This document shows, one piece after another, positions 1 to 8,566 of a stretch of 64,000 nucleotides of DNA. The notes under the pieces are model-generated. The model searched no databases, was not told where the DNA came from, and saw nothing but the letters and a program-made list of their open reading frames with translations. This DNA comes from Gordonia hydrophobica NBRC 16057. Lineage in GTDB: Bacteria; Actinomycetota; Actinomycetes; Mycobacteriales; Mycobacteriaceae. How positions within the stretch are numbered: position 1 is the first letter of the stretch; the number at the start of each line of letters is the position of its first letter. A program made the translations under genes and the position numbers. The stretch lies in assembly GCF_001592365.1 (NCBI RefSeq), contig NZ_BCWU01000006.1, positions 124,001 through 188,000 of the forward strand. Reading direction: 5' to 3'.

Positions 1-672
1 CGTCGCGGTGGCCGCCGTGTACGCCATGTGGCGCTGCGTGTGCTCGCAGCCCTTCGGCATGCCGGTGGTGCCGCCGGTGTAGTTGAGCGCGGCGAGCGCG
101 TCGGGATCGGCCGGTCGTGGCTGCGCGCGGGGCGCTGCCATGATGTCGTCCCAGTCGGCGGTCGTCGCGACGACGCGGACGACGGTCTGCGCGAGCACCG
201 AGTCGACGAGGTCGCGTTGGTCTGGGGCGGTCAGCAGGACACTGACCTGCGCGTCGGCGAGTTCGTGCTGCAATTCGAACGCCTTGAAGATCGGGTTCAC
301 CGGGACGTGCACGGCGCCGAGTTTGAGGATGCCGAGCATCGCGATGGGAAACTCCGGGCAGTTCGGCAGGTGGACGCCGACGCGGTCGCCCGACGCCACC
401 CCGACGCTCTCGAGCCAGCCGGCGAACCGATCGGACGCCTCGTCGTACTCGGCGTACGTGAGGTCGCGACCGGCGAAGGTGATCGCGATGGAATCCGGCC
501 GCACCGCAGCCCAGTGTCGGAGGTGGTCGACCATCGTCGCCGCGCCTGCCGGGTACTCGAACTCGCGCGCGACGTCGTCCGGCCAGCTCTCCGACTGTCG
601 GGCTCTGATCCGCGCGAGCGCGGCCTCTCGGGCGGCGAGGCGATCGGCTGCGGTGTGCGGCGCTGACAGCAT
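1..672 (-). CDS. Acyl-CoA synthetase (AMP-binding), N-terminal part, cut by window edge
   Basis: This is the first ~224 residues of an ANL-superfamily acyl-CoA ligase, which would activate a fatty or other carboxylic acid to its CoA thioester through an acyl-AMP. The reading frame is open to base 1, so the 3' end lies outside the window. The translation starts MLSAPHTAADRLAAREAAL and contains the family's early motif LTYAEYDEASDRFAGWL at about residues 75-91. Near the window edge it has the ATP/AMP-binding P-loop YTGGTTGMPKG, about 15 residues before the cut. A GGAG lies 11 nt upstream of the chosen ATG. Another ATG at 680 is in a different frame that yields only an arginine-rich shadow peptide. 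It is probably the activating enzyme for the acyl-CoA cluster upstream, whose own ligase is a pseudogene. Confidence 0.85.
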   Translation of the reverse strand, partial: MLSAPHTAADRLAAREAALARIRARQSESWPDDVAREFEYPAGAATMVDHLRHWAAVRPDSIAITFAGRDLTYAEYDEASDRFAGWLESVGVASGDRVGVHLPNCPEFPIAMLGILKLGAVHVPVNPIFKAFELQHELADAQVSVLLTAPDQRDLVDSVLAQTVVRVVATTADWDDIMAAPRAQPRPADPDALAALNYTGGTTGMPKGCEHTQRHMAYTAATAT

Positions 673-702
673 GGCTGCATTGACTCCTTGACTCGGCGTT
701 CT

Positions 703-744
703 GGATTTCTGCGCTGTGGGATTCTGCGCTGTGAGATTGTGCGG
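703..744. repeat. Imperfect ~15-bp tandem repeat, about 2.7 copies
   Basis: The units GGATTTCTGCGCTGTG, GGATTCTGCGCTGTG and a degenerate AGATTGTGCGG follow one another in the gap between the acyl-CoA ligase start and the end of the tetR gene. No coding role is seen; it is probably slippage-derived spacer DNA. Confidence 0.6.
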
Positions 745-755
745 TCTGGTGTGGT

Positions 756-1364
756 TCATAGACCGAGGAGACGCTCGGTGGCGGCGATGAGATCGACGAT
801 GAAGCGTTCGCGCTCCGCATCGGAGCCGTTCGCCCACCGCTTGGCGCCGTGGTGCAGGGCGTCGCCGAGGACGCGGACGAGGCGCTCCGGTTCGAAGGCC
901 GGATCGATGGTGCCGGCGGGCAGGTCGTTGAGGTAGCGGGCGTACGCCCGGATGCGTCGGTCCGCGGCGGTGGTCCAGATCGCGGCGACCCCCGCATCGA
1001 CGGAGGCGGTCACGTCGATGAGGCTGACGATGCCGCCCAACGAGAAGAGCGCGTCCAGGTAGGCCCGCGTGGTGGCGGCGAGGATCTCCCGCGGGGTCGC
1101 GTCCTCGAGTCCGGTCAGGCTCTGGGTGACGTCCAATTCCCTGGAGACTGATTCGACCAGCGCCAGGAAGACCTCGTCCTTCGACTTGAAGTACGCGTAG
1201 AAGGTGGGCCGCGACGTCTGGGCGCGATCGGCGATCATCTCGACGGTCACGGCGGCGTAGCCGAACTCGTCGAAGCATTCGGCGGCGGCGGTGAGCAATT
1301 GGGTGCGGCGGAGCGCCCCGGCGCTCTTGCGGGTCGCCCTGGCACGATCCTGCGCGGTGCTCAC
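756..1364 (-). CDS. TetR/AcrR family transcriptional regulator
   Basis: 202-residue TetR-type one-component repressor. The N-terminal helix-turn-helix is clear: LLTAAAECFDEFGYAAVTV (residues 23-41), then the recognition region ADRAQTSRPTFYAYFKSKDEVF. The remaining ~140 residues are the variable helical ligand-binding and dimerisation domain, so the inducer cannot be read from sequence; an acyl-CoA is likely from context. A perfect 9-2-9 inverted repeat lies 73 bp upstream of the start and is the probable operator, suggesting autoregulation. It is co-oriented with the acyl-CoA dehydrogenase cluster and the acyl-CoA ligase. It is not closely similar to the second TetR at 9454. Confidence 0.9.
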   Translation of the reverse strand: MSTAQDRARATRKSAGALRRTQLLTAAAECFDEFGYAAVTVEMIADRAQTSRPTFYAYFKSKDEVFLALVESVSRELDVTQSLTGLEDATPREILAATTRAYLDALFSLGGIVSLIDVTASVDAGVAAIWTTAADRRIRAYARYLNDLPAGTIDPAFEPERLVRVLGDALHHGAKRWANGSDAERERFIVDLIAATERLLGL

Positions 1365-1436
1365 TGCGGCCCGGCGTCTCGCGTCATCGATCTCCTCAAT
1401 TCATGGTCGGTGATCAGGCTCACTCATTGTGCTTTA

Positions 1437-1456
1437 CATTGACGTCAACGTCAATG
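1437..1456. promoter_or_regulatory. Probable TetR operator (perfect 9-2-9 inverted repeat)
   Basis: The sequence CATTGACGTCAACGTCAATG is two exact 9-bp arms around a CA spacer. It lies between the tetR start (1364) and the decayed ligase. Length and symmetry fit a TetR-dimer site. Binding by the adjacent regulator is inferred from position. Confidence 0.7.
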
Positions 1457-1549
1457 GTGGGAAGCGAAAGCAGAGCCCCGTTTCCGCAACACGAAAACGA
1501 GGCTCTACCTGGCCCGACAATCGCTGGGGCTACTCCTTCACGACCAACC

Positions 1550-1802
1550 GCTGCTACTCGCTTAAGAATCTCGCCCGTCGCACCCTTCGGCAGTTCCGGG
1601 ACGATCTCGACCGACCTCGGGGTGGGTGTACAGATCGAGCTCGGCCCCGCCTGAGCGCCTGCCAGCGAGACCGCCGAGGTGATCAGCAGTCGGGAGTCGC
1701 GACCTCCGCAGACGTGAGCGTCGCGTCACCCTGGTACAGCAGCGGAGCATGCGGGGTCGCCGCAGCGGACTCCTGGAGGATGACGGCGAGGTTGAACGAC
1801 AT
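1550..1802 (-). pseudogene. Remnant of an acyl-CoA ligase gene (internally deleted)
   Basis: An ATG at 1802 with GGAG upstream opens a 39-residue frame (MSFNLAVILQESAAATPHAP, then LLYQGDATLT) typical of the N-terminus of AMP-binding ligases, and it stops at 1683. Further along, in other frames, are two C-terminal ligase motifs: LYTHPEV, usual in the C-terminal subdomain, and VEIVPELPKGATGEILKR, the A10 region with the catalytic lysine. About 450 central residues are missing. The remnant follows the last acyl-CoA dehydrogenase by 48 nt, so it was probably the terminal gene of that operon. The rest of the ~490 bp between 1364 and 1851 holds only the TetR operator. Confidence 0.8.
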
Positions 1803-1850
1803 GGGCGGCTCCAGCTTGTCTTCGTGATCGGTATCGGTGAGTCGGTCGGT

Positions 1851-2957
1851 TCACGCGGGGAGGTCGGCGAGATCGGCGAGCGCCGCGCGATGGCGTCCCG
1901 GTGTCCCGAGTGCGATCTGATCTGCCTTGGCCCGTTTCAGATAGAGATGTGCGGGATGCTCCCAGGTCATGCCGATGCCGCCGTGCAGTTGGACGGCCTC
2001 CTCGGCGGCGCGGACCGCGAGATCGCCGCAGTACGCCGCCGCGACGGCCGTGGTCAACGCCGACTCATCGGCGTCCACACCGCGGTCGGCGAGTGTCACT
2101 GCCGCCGCACGCGCGATCGCCGACGCCTGCTCGGCGTCCGCGTACAGGTCGGCGAGCCGGTGCTTCACCGCCTGAAAGCCGCCGACGATCCGGCCGAACT
2201 GCCGCCGCTGCTGGAGGTACCCCACCGTCTCGGTGACGCACCAGCGGGCGATGCCCGCCTGCTCGGAGGCCAGCAGCGCCGCACCCGCGGTCAGGCCGGC
2301 CCGGAGCGCACCTGCCGCATCGTCGGTCACCCGGCGTCCGGGAGCGTTCTCCAGGACGACGTCGGCGACCGGCCGCGTCATGTCGAGCGAGGGCGTCGCG
2401 GTGACGACGACGTCGGTCGCATCGACGACGTACAGCGCCCCGTCGGCGCCCGGAACCAGGTAGATCGTCGCCGACTCGGTGCCTGCGACGCTCACCACGC
2501 GTCCGGACAGTCGATCACCGTCGCCGCCGACCGTCGCACATGCGTCGTACGAACTCGTAGAGAACGGCACCGCGACGGCGGCGACCACGCTGCCGTCGGC
2601 CAGTCCCGGCAGGTATTCGGTGTCGGCGGCGACCGTCAAGGTCGTGGCGGCGATGATGGCGCTGGTGAGCATGGGGGTCCGCGCGGGCAGCGCACCCAAC
2701 TCCTCCAGCACCACCGCGGCCACCGCCGGGGTGGCTCCGGCGCCGCCGTGCTCCTCGGCGATCAACAGACCGGCGAGCCCGAGCTGCGCCATCTCCGGCC
2801 AGAGGTCGGGCTGCGGTGCGCCGTCGTACCCGCCGATGATCGTCGCATGGTCGGTCCGGTGCGACAGCAGATCGCGGACCGCAGCGCGCAAGTCCTCTTC
2901 GACCTCGTCGGTCAGCAGCGCCGGAACGTAGTCCGTCGCGACATCGGCTCCGCTCAT
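1851..2957 (-). CDS. Acyl-CoA dehydrogenase family protein (probable non-catalytic partner subunit)
   Basis: 368 residues from the ATG that overlaps the preceding stop by 4 nt (ATGA); a start 18 nt further upstream is possible. It has the acyl-CoA dehydrogenase layout: N-terminal helical domain with WPEMAQLGLAGLLIAEEHGGAG, a middle beta domain, and a C-terminal helical domain with QFGRIVGGFQAVKHRLADLY and LHGGIGMTWEHP. The typical GTSEI-type stretch with the catalytic base is absent, and the FAD motifs are weaker than in the upstream paralogue. In mycobacterial steroid and cholesterol degradation such translationally coupled FadE pairs form alpha2beta2 enzymes. By analogy this is the second subunit with the product of 2954-4138. 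The substrate is unknown. Confidence 0.85.
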   Translation of the reverse strand: MSGADVATDYVPALLTDEVEEDLRAAVRDLLSHRTDHATIIGGYDGAPQPDLWPEMAQLGLAGLLIAEEHGGAGATPAVAAVVLEELGALPARTPMLTSAIIAATTLTVAADTEYLPGLADGSVVAAVAVPFSTSSYDACATVGGDGDRLSGRVVSVAGTESATIYLVPGADGALYVVDATDVVVTATPSLDMTRPVADVVLENAPGRRVTDDAAGALRAGLTAGAALLASEQAGIARWCVTETVGYLQQRRQFGRIVGGFQAVKHRLADLYADAEQASAIARAAAVTLADRGVDADESALTTAVAAAYCGDLAVRAAEEAVQLHGGIGMTWEHPAHLYLKRAKADQIALGTPGRHRAALADLADLPA

Positions 2958-4138
2958 CGGGGCACGTCCTTCCATGGGATGTCCTTGTCGACACGGTGTT
3001 CGGGAGGCAGCCCCAGCACGCGTTCGGCGACGATGTTTCGGAGGATCTCCGAGGTGCCGCCCTCGATGGAGTTGCCCTTGGCCCGCAGATAGCGGTAGCC
3101 CGCATCACGGCCGAAGAAGTCGACGCGTTCGGGACGCACCATCGTCCAATCCGAGTAGCGCAGGCCGTCGGCGCCGAGCAGCTGCAGTTCCAGACCCGAG
3201 AGCTGCTGGTTGATCCGCGCGAACGACAGCTTCATCGCAGCGCCCTCCGGTCCCGGCTGTCCGGACGCGAGCTTCTGCCCGAGACGAACACCGGTCAGGC
3301 GAGCCACCTCGGAATCGACCCACAGTTTGATCAAGTCGCCGTGCAGATCGGGAGTCCGCAGCTCAGGATGCTCGCGCCAGGTCTTCGCGACGACGCCGAT
3401 CATGCCCTCTTCACGCCGCGCGGCCCTGCCTCCGATGGCGACGCGTTCGTTGTTCAACGTGGCGTTCGCGACCTCCCACCCCTGTCCCACGGCACCGAGA
3501 CGCTGGGTGTCCGGGATGCGGACGTCGGTGAGGAAGACCTCGTTGAACTCGGCCTCACCGGTGATCTGTCGCAGTGGTCGCACGTCGACGCCGGGGTCGG
3601 TCATATCGCACAGGAAGTAGGTGAGCCCGCGATGCTTCGGAACGTCGCCGTCGGTCCGGGCGACCAGGATGGCCATGCGCGCATTGTGCGCGCCCGACGT
3701 CCAGACCTTCTGACCGTTCACCACCCAGTCGTCTCCGTCGCGCACCGCACGGGTGGCGACGGCGGCGAGGTCCGAACCGGCCCCCGGTTCGCTGAACAAC
3801 TGGCACCAGATCTCCTCGCCCGTCCACAGCGGGCGGAGGTAGCGGTCGAGCTGCTCCGGCGTGCCGTAGCGGAGAATCGTCGGCGCGGCCATGCCCAGAC
3901 CGATGCCGTTGACCTCGCTGCGGTTGTCGGGCGCGCCCGCCGCAGCGAAGAGCCGATCCACCTCGGGCTGCAACGACCGGGACAGGCCCAGCCCGCCGCG
4001 GCCGACCGGGTAGGCGACCCAGGCGAGTCCGGCGTCGAACCGGGCCCGCAGGAAGTCCGCAGGATCGGTGGTCGCGGGATCGTGCGCGGACAGGAACTCC
4101 GCGACCCGCCGGACGAGCTCGCTCGCCTCCGGGCTCAC
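2954..4138 (-). CDS. Acyl-CoA dehydrogenase (probable catalytic subunit)
   Basis: 394-residue FAD-dependent acyl-CoA dehydrogenase. It has the FAD/substrate motif [15 protein letters not shown], the [16 protein letters not shown] segment, and the C-terminal [22 protein letters not shown] stretch typical of complete enzymes. The GTG start at 4138 overlaps the upstream stop in GTGA, which is far better than longer frames that would run antisense through the neighbour. Its stop overlaps the next acyl-CoA dehydrogenase in ATGA, so the two should be made together. The substrate cannot be deduced; long-chain, branched or isoprenoid acyl-CoA are all possible. Confidence 0.9.
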   Translation of the reverse strand: MSPEASELVRRVAEFLSAHDPATTDPADFLRARFDAGLAWVAYPVGRGGLGLSRSLQPEVDRLFAAAGAPDNRSEVNGIGLGMAAPTILRYGTPEQLDRYLRPLWTGEEIWCQLFSEPGAGSDLAAVATRAVRDGDDWVVNGQKVWTSGAHNARMAILVARTDGDVPKHRGLTYFLCDMTDPGVDVRPLRQITGEAEFNEVFLTDVRIPDTQRLGAVGQGWEVANATLNNERVAIGGRAARREEGMIGVVAKTWREHPELRTPDLHGDLIKLWVDSEVARLTGVRLGQKLASGQPGPEGAAMKLSFARINQQLSGLELQLLGADGLRYSDWTMVRPERVDFFGRDAGYRYLRAKGNSIEGGTSEILRNIVAERVLGLPPEHRVDKDIPWKDVPR

Positions 4139-5355
4139 CGGTCTCCCTGCCTGCGCAGTTCGGCGCGCGCGAGAGAGTTCTTGTGCACTTCGTCGGGACC
4201 GTCGGCGAAGCGCAGGGTGCGGATGCCCGCCTGGAACTGGGCCAGCGGGAAGTCCTGGGACAGGCCGCCCGCACCGTGTGTCTGGATGGCCTTGTCGACG
4301 ATCCATTCGACGGTGGCGGGGGTCGCGATCTTGATCGCCTGGATCTCGGTGTGCGCTCCGCGGTTGCCCTTGGTGTCCATCAGCCACGCGGTCTTGAGCA
4401 CCAGCAGTCGCAACTGCTCGATCCGCACCCGCGATTCGGCGATCCAGTCGCGGATGACGCCCTGCTCGGCCAGCGGTTTGCCGAAGGCGACGCGGCTCGC
4501 GGCCCGCGCGCACATCAGCTCCAATGCGCGTTCAGCGATCCCGATCGAGCGCATACAGTGGTGAATACGGCCCGGTCCCAACCGCCCCTGCGCGATGGCG
4601 AACCCGTCGCCCTCATTGCCGATCAGGTTGGTCGCGGGCACGCGAACGTCGGTGAACCGCAGTTCCGCATGTCCGCCGTGCTCGCGGTCGTCGTAGCCGA
4701 AGACGTGCATCCCGCGGACCACCTCGAGCCCCGGAGTGTCGCGCTCCACCAGGATCATCGACTGCTGACGGTGCCGTTCCAGCGAGGGATCGGTCTTGCC
4801 CATGACGATGAAGATCTTCGCATTGGGGCTCATCGCACCGGTGATCCACCATTTGCGGCCGTTGATGACGTAGTCGTCGCCGTCACGCACGATCGACAGC
4901 TCGATGTTGGTCGCATCCGAGCTCGCGACATCGGGTTCAGTCATCGCGAACGCCGAGCGGATCTCGCCGTTGAGCAGCGGCGTCAACCAGGCGGCCTGCT
5001 GCTCGGCGTTCGCGAACGCGGCGAGGACCTCCATGTTGCCGGTGTCGGGTGCTGAGCAGTTGAGCGCGGCGGGCGCCAGGTGCCCGCTGCGGCCGGTGAT
5101 CTCGGCGAGCGGTGCGTACTGCAGGTTGGTCAGCCCCGCACCGTGCTCCCCCGGCAGGAACAGATTCCACAGTCCGCGGCGACGCGCCTCCGCGCGCAGT
5201 TCGCCGATCACCGGGGTGGAATCCCAGTCCCAGCGGTTGTCGAGGGCCGCGAGTTGCTCGTCGAACACGGCTTCGGCCGGGTAGACGTACTGGTCCATGA
5301 ACTCCAGCAGGTTCTCCTGGAGTTCCAGCGTCTTGGTGTCGAACTCGAATTCCAT
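4135..5355 (-). CDS. Acyl-CoA dehydrogenase
   Basis: 406 residues. Clear family landmarks are [20 protein letters not shown] (FAD contact), [39 protein letters not shown] and a C-terminal [15 protein letters not shown] segment. The region corresponding to TSEI reads [12 protein letters not shown], which resembles the ACAD10/11 and FadE-like branch. Members of that branch often sit beside APH-like kinases, as here. The ATG at 5355 has AGGAG nearby and lies 1 nt after the kinase stop. Together with that kinase it suggests processing of hydroxylated acyl-CoA by phosphorylation then elimination, as proposed for ACAD10/11; that is inference. Confidence 0.88.
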   Translation of the reverse strand: MEFEFDTKTLELQENLLEFMDQYVYPAEAVFDEQLAALDNRWDWDSTPVIGELRAEARRRGLWNLFLPGEHGAGLTNLQYAPLAEITGRSGHLAPAALNCSAPDTGNMEVLAAFANAEQQAAWLTPLLNGEIRSAFAMTEPDVASSDATNIELSIVRDGDDYVINGRKWWITGAMSPNAKIFIVMGKTDPSLERHRQQSMILVERDTPGLEVVRGMHVFGYDDREHGGHAELRFTDVRVPATNLIGNEGDGFAIAQGRLGPGRIHHCMRSIGIAERALELMCARAASRVAFGKPLAEQGVIRDWIAESRVRIEQLRLLVLKTAWLMDTKGNRGAHTEIQAIKIATPATVEWIVDKAIQTHGAGGLSQDFPLAQFQAGIRTLRFADGPDEVHKNSLARAELRRQGDR

Positions 5356-5356
5356 C

Positions 5357-6382
5357 TCAGTTCTCCTTGAGAGCTGCAAGGCCTGCTTGCAGAAGCGGTT
5401 CCACGGTCGCACCGACGTCGGCGAACCCGTCGCCGACCGTCTGACCGTTGGTGAAGCGGTAGTGGATGCCTTCGACGATCCCCGCCAGTTTGAAGCAGCT
5501 GTAAGCGACGTAGAACCCGAAGTTCGTCAGATCGCGTCCCGACGCCGCCGCATAGCGCGCGACGACCTCCTCGTCGGAGAGGAATCCGGGAGCAACGGCG
5601 ACGTCGGTGACGCCGCCGCCCGCCGCGCCCATGCGGTGATACACGCTCATCAGAGCGAGGTCGGTGAGCGAGTCGCCGATCGTCGACAGTTCCCAGTCCA
5701 GGACCGCGCGCGGCTGATCGCTGTCGTCGACCAGGACGTTGTCGAGCCGGTAGTCGCCGTGGACGATCCCAGGCGCCGCATCGGGCGGAACCTGCTCGGC
5801 CAGGAGCGCGTGGAGCCGCTCCATCGCAGGCAGATCACGGGTGTGCGCGGCGTCGAACTGTTTACGCCACCGCGCCACTTGGCGAGCGAGGAAGCCCTCC
5901 GGGTGTCCGAAGTCGCCGAGGCCGACCTGCGCCGGCTCCACCTGATGCAACACCGCCAGGGTGTCCACCAGACGTTCGGAGATCGCTCGGGTGCGCTCCG
6001 GACCGAGCTCCGCCAGCTCGGAGGCCTTCCGGTACGGGGTGCCGTCAACGGCCTCCATCACGTAGAAGGGCGCTCCGAGCAGCTCGGCGTCACCGAGGGC
6101 GTACATCACCGGGACCGGCACGTCGGTCGACGCGAGGGCCGACATCATCGTGTACTCGCGGCCCATGTCGTGAGCGGTGGCGAGCAGTTTGCCGACCGGC
6201 GGACGACGCAGGATCCACCGCTGCTGGTCGTCGTAGAGGCGGTACGTCAGGTTGGACTTGCCGCCCGCGATCAGTTCCGCGTTCAACTGTCCGGAGACCG
6301 CCCCGACGTTCTCGACGAACCAGGGCGTCAGAACGTCGAGGTCGAGTCCCGGATGCTGACGCGCGGTGGGCTCGGCGGTCAT
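5357..6382 (-). CDS. APH-like phosphotransferase family protein (ACAD10/11-type kinase domain)
   Basis: 341-residue member of the aminoglycoside phosphotransferase/choline kinase fold. The nucleotide-binding [10 protein letters not shown] strand-loop is near residue 40, the catalytic loop [14 protein letters not shown] near 205, and the metal-binding DWE ([12 protein letters not shown]) follows. In this setting, between a MaoC hydratase and acyl-CoA dehydrogenases, the substrate is unlikely to be an antibiotic. In human ACAD10/11 the same fold phosphorylates 4-hydroxyacyl-CoAs, so that role is a reasonable inference. The start overlaps the MaoC stop by 1 nt (TGATG) and the next gene begins 1 nt after its stop. 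Confidence 0.87.
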   Translation of the reverse strand: MTAEPTARQHPGLDLDVLTPWFVENVGAVSGQLNAELIAGGKSNLTYRLYDDQQRWILRRPPVGKLLATAHDMGREYTMMSALASTDVPVPVMYALGDAELLGAPFYVMEAVDGTPYRKASELAELGPERTRAISERLVDTLAVLHQVEPAQVGLGDFGHPEGFLARQVARWRKQFDAAHTRDLPAMERLHALLAEQVPPDAAPGIVHGDYRLDNVLVDDSDQPRAVLDWELSTIGDSLTDLALMSVYHRMGAAGGGVTDVAVAPGFLSDEEVVARYAAASGRDLTNFGFYVAYSCFKLAGIVEGIHYRFTNGQTVGDGFADVGATVEPLLQAGLAALKEN

Positions 6383-6843
6383 CAGTACACCAGGACGGTG
6401 ACGGTCTCGGCGATGCAGACGGGCTTCTGACCGCCCTCCGCTTCGATCGTCACCTTCTCGATCACCTGGTGACCTGCGGCGCCCTCGCTCACCTCGACCA
6501 GGTCGAATCCGGCCCGGACCTTAGATCCCACGGGGACCGGCGCCGGAAAGCGGACCTTGTTGGCACCGTAGTTGATGCCCATCTTCAGCACACCGGGCCG
6601 CCACGCCGACTGCCGCAGCACAGGGATCAGCGACAGTGTGAGGTACCCGTGCGCGATGGTCCCACCGAAGGGGCCCTCTTTCGCGCGCTCCGGGTCCACG
6701 TGGATCCACTGGTGGTCGCCCGTCGCCTCGGCGAAGAGGTTCACCTTCTCCTGGGTCACCTCGAACCACTCCGAGTACCCGAGGTGGGTGCCGACCGCCG
6801 CGATCAGCTCGTCTGCGCCGTTGAACTGCTTGATCTCACTCAT
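6382..6843 (-). CDS. MaoC-family (R)-specific enoyl-CoA hydratase
   Basis: 153-residue single hot-dog-fold hydratase. The signature FAEATGDHQWIHVDPERA carries the Asp and His of the catalytic dyad, followed by GGTIAHGYLTLSL, which is typical of NodN/MaoC proteins. It would hydrate a trans-2-enoyl-CoA to a 3-hydroxyacyl-CoA, after the dehydrogenases and before the short-chain dehydrogenases encoded next to it. The length is normal for single-domain bacterial MaoC proteins. Confidence 0.92.
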   Translation of the reverse strand: MSEIKQFNGADELIAAVGTHLGYSEWFEVTQEKVNLFAEATGDHQWIHVDPERAKEGPFGGTIAHGYLTLSLIPVLRQSAWRPGVLKMGINYGANKVRFPAPVPVGSKVRAGFDLVEVSEGAAGHQVIEKVTIEAEGGQKPVCIAETVTVLVY

Positions 6844-6897
6844 TTTTCCGTGCCTTCGTTCGTGTTCCGCCGTGGGGAGGTCGAGCCGTGGTCGCTG

Positions 6898-7653
6898 TCA
6901 GTCCTTGGGACCGCCGGCGACGTACAGGATCTGTCCGGAGACGAAGCCCGCACCCTCGCTGGCGAAGAAGCTCGCGGCGTGCGCGATGTCGGCGGGCTCG
7001 CCCACCCGACGGACCGGGGTCTCCTTGGCGACGGCCGCCTTGAAGTCCTCGAAGGTCACACCCATGCGCTCGGCGGTCGCCGCCGTCATGTCGGTGGCGA
7101 TGAATCCGGGTGCGATCGCATTCGCGGTGACGCCGTAGCGACCCAGCTCCAGAGCGAGGGTCTTGGTGAGCCCCTGCATGCCCGCCTTGGCCGCCGAGTA
7201 GTTGGCCTGGCCGCGGTTGCCGAGCGCCGAGGTGCTCGACAGGTTCACGATGCGACCCCAGCCCTCCTTGGTCTGGTACTGCTGCACCTCGCGCGACATC
7301 AGGAAGGCGCCGCGCAGGTGAACGGCCATGACGGCGTCCCAGTCGGCGACGGTCATCTTGAAGATCAGGTTGTCGCGGATGATGCCCGCGTTGTTGATGA
7401 GGATGGTCGGCGCGCCGAGCTCGGCGGCGACGCGGCTGACTCCGGCCTCGACCTTCACCTCATCGGAGACGTCGACGCCCACGCCGATCGCCTTGCCGCC
7501 CGCGGCGTTGATCTCGTCGGCGACCACCTGGCAGGCCGCCTCATCGAGGTCGAAGACCGCGACGGCGTGGCCGTCGTCGGCCAGCCGATGCGCCACCTGG
7601 GCGCCGATGCCTCGGGCTGCTCCGGTCACGATCGCAACGCGCTGAGTGCTCAT
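6898..7653 (-). CDS. SDR-family 3-oxoacyl-ACP/CoA reductase (FabG-like)
   Basis: 251-residue classical short-chain dehydrogenase. The NAD(P)-binding motif TGAARGIG is at residues 10-17, NNAG at about 90, and the catalytic Ser-Tyr-Lys set lies in VNLSSTSALG and NYSAAKAG. It ends with the usual VSGQILYVAGG strand. It probably interconverts 3-hydroxyacyl- and 3-oxoacyl-CoA in the pathway. AAGGAG precedes the ATG. A 112-bp gap separates it from the upstream dehydrogenase gene, enough for a separate promoter. Confidence 0.92.
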   Translation of the reverse strand: MSTQRVAIVTGAARGIGAQVAHRLADDGHAVAVFDLDEAACQVVADEINAAGGKAIGVGVDVSDEVKVEAGVSRVAAELGAPTILINNAGIIRDNLIFKMTVADWDAVMAVHLRGAFLMSREVQQYQTKEGWGRIVNLSSTSALGNRGQANYSAAKAGMQGLTKTLALELGRYGVTANAIAPGFIATDMTAATAERMGVTFEDFKAAVAKETPVRRVGEPADIAHAASFFASEGAGFVSGQILYVAGGPKD

Positions 7654-7693
7654 AGGGGTATTTCTCCTTCAACGATTCTTGATGGGTTCGCCA

Positions 7694-7707
7694 GTGACAC
7701 CTGCCAC
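7694..7707. promoter_or_regulatory. Near-palindrome upstream of the FabG-like gene
   Basis: GTGACACCTGCCAC has 6-bp half-sites matching at 5 of 6 positions around a 2-bp centre, 41 bp upstream of the start at 7653, in the only long gap inside the cluster. It may be an operator; no cognate regulator can be named. Confidence 0.3.
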
Positions 7708-7765
7708 TAGGCATTGACGGTAGGACGGTCGCTGCGGCGTCGCAGGCCGTCCGGCATTCTGCTGT

Positions 7766-8566
7766 TCAGTCGGACGCAGCGTCCAGCCGTTGCTGCAGTT
7801 TGTTCATGCCTGCGAGCCAACGATCGGTCTTCTCCGCGCGGACCTGGTAGTAGCCTGCGACCTCGGCGTGCGGGAGGATCAGGAACTCGTCGCCCTCGAG
7901 CGCCTTCTCGACGGCGACGGCGATGTCGTCGACCGTGAGAGCGACGTCGTGACTGAGGAGTTCTTCCAGCGGTCCGGAGTTCTGCAGCATCCGCGTCTGC
8001 ACGCCCTGCGGGCAGATGGCCTGCACCACGACACCGCGGTGCCGGTAGGTGACGGACAACCATTCGGCGAACGCGACGGCGCCGTGTTTGGTAACCGAGT
8101 AGGCCGGTGCACCGAGCATGGTGAGCAGCCCCGCCGCCGATGCCGTGACGACGAAGCGGCCGCCGCCGCGCTCGATCCACTCCGGCACCAGGCGTCGGGC
8201 CGCATGCACGTGGGCCAGCACGTTGACGTTCCACGACAGGTCCCAGTCGGCGTCGTCGGCGTCGAGTCCGCGGCCACGGTCCACGCCGGCGTTCGCGAAC
8301 CATGCGTCGATGGGCCCGTAGGCGGCCTTCGCCGTCGCGATCAGCGCATCGACGCCCTCCTGCGAGGCTGCGTCGCCGGGCGCTGCGTGCGCGGTGCCGC
8401 CCGCATCGACGATGGCGGCGACCGTGCGCTCCACGCCCGCCTCGTCGAGGTCGGCGACGACCACCTTGGCGGCGCGGGCCGCCATCGCGGCGGCGAGCCC
8501 CGCCCCGATGCCGTTGCCCGCCCCGGTGACGACGATCGTCTTACCCGCTGGATCGAACGCAGTCAT
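7766..8566 (-). CDS. SDR-family oxidoreductase
   Basis: 266-residue short-chain dehydrogenase starting at the ATG fused to the preceding stop (TGATG). It shows TGAGNGIG (residues 15-22), ANAGVD in place of NNAG, and the active-site YSVTK with an upstream Ser (VVTASAAG). An extended C-terminus (SDDEFLILPHAEV-like, then YYQVRAEKTDRWLAGMNKL) is typical of SDRs that handle bulky acyl or alcohol substrates in actinobacterial lipid clusters. Precise substrate unknown. Confidence 0.9.
   Translation of the reverse strand: MTAFDPAGKTIVVTGAGNGIGAGLAAAMAARAAKVVVADLDEAGVERTVAAIVDAGGTAHAAPGDAASQEGVDALIATAKAAYGPIDAWFANAGVDRGRGLDADDADWDLSWNVNVLAHVHAARRLVPEWIERGGGRFVVTASAAGLLTMLGAPAYSVTKHGAVAFAEWLSVTYRHRGVVVQAICPQGVQTRMLQNSGPLEELLSHDVALTVDDIAVAVEKALEGDEFLILPHAEVAGYYQVRAEKTDRWLAGMNKLQQRLDAASD

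Noticed and set aside
297..680. ATG at 680 with AAGGAG nearby as start for the first gene
   Set aside because: It opens an Arg/Ser-rich frame with no motif; the frame from 672 carries the AMP-binding P-loop.
1749..3092. ~450-codon plus-strand open frame opposite the acyl-CoA dehydrogenase
   Set aside because: Low-complexity Arg/Gly/Asp composition and no motif; the minus strand encodes a recognisable family.
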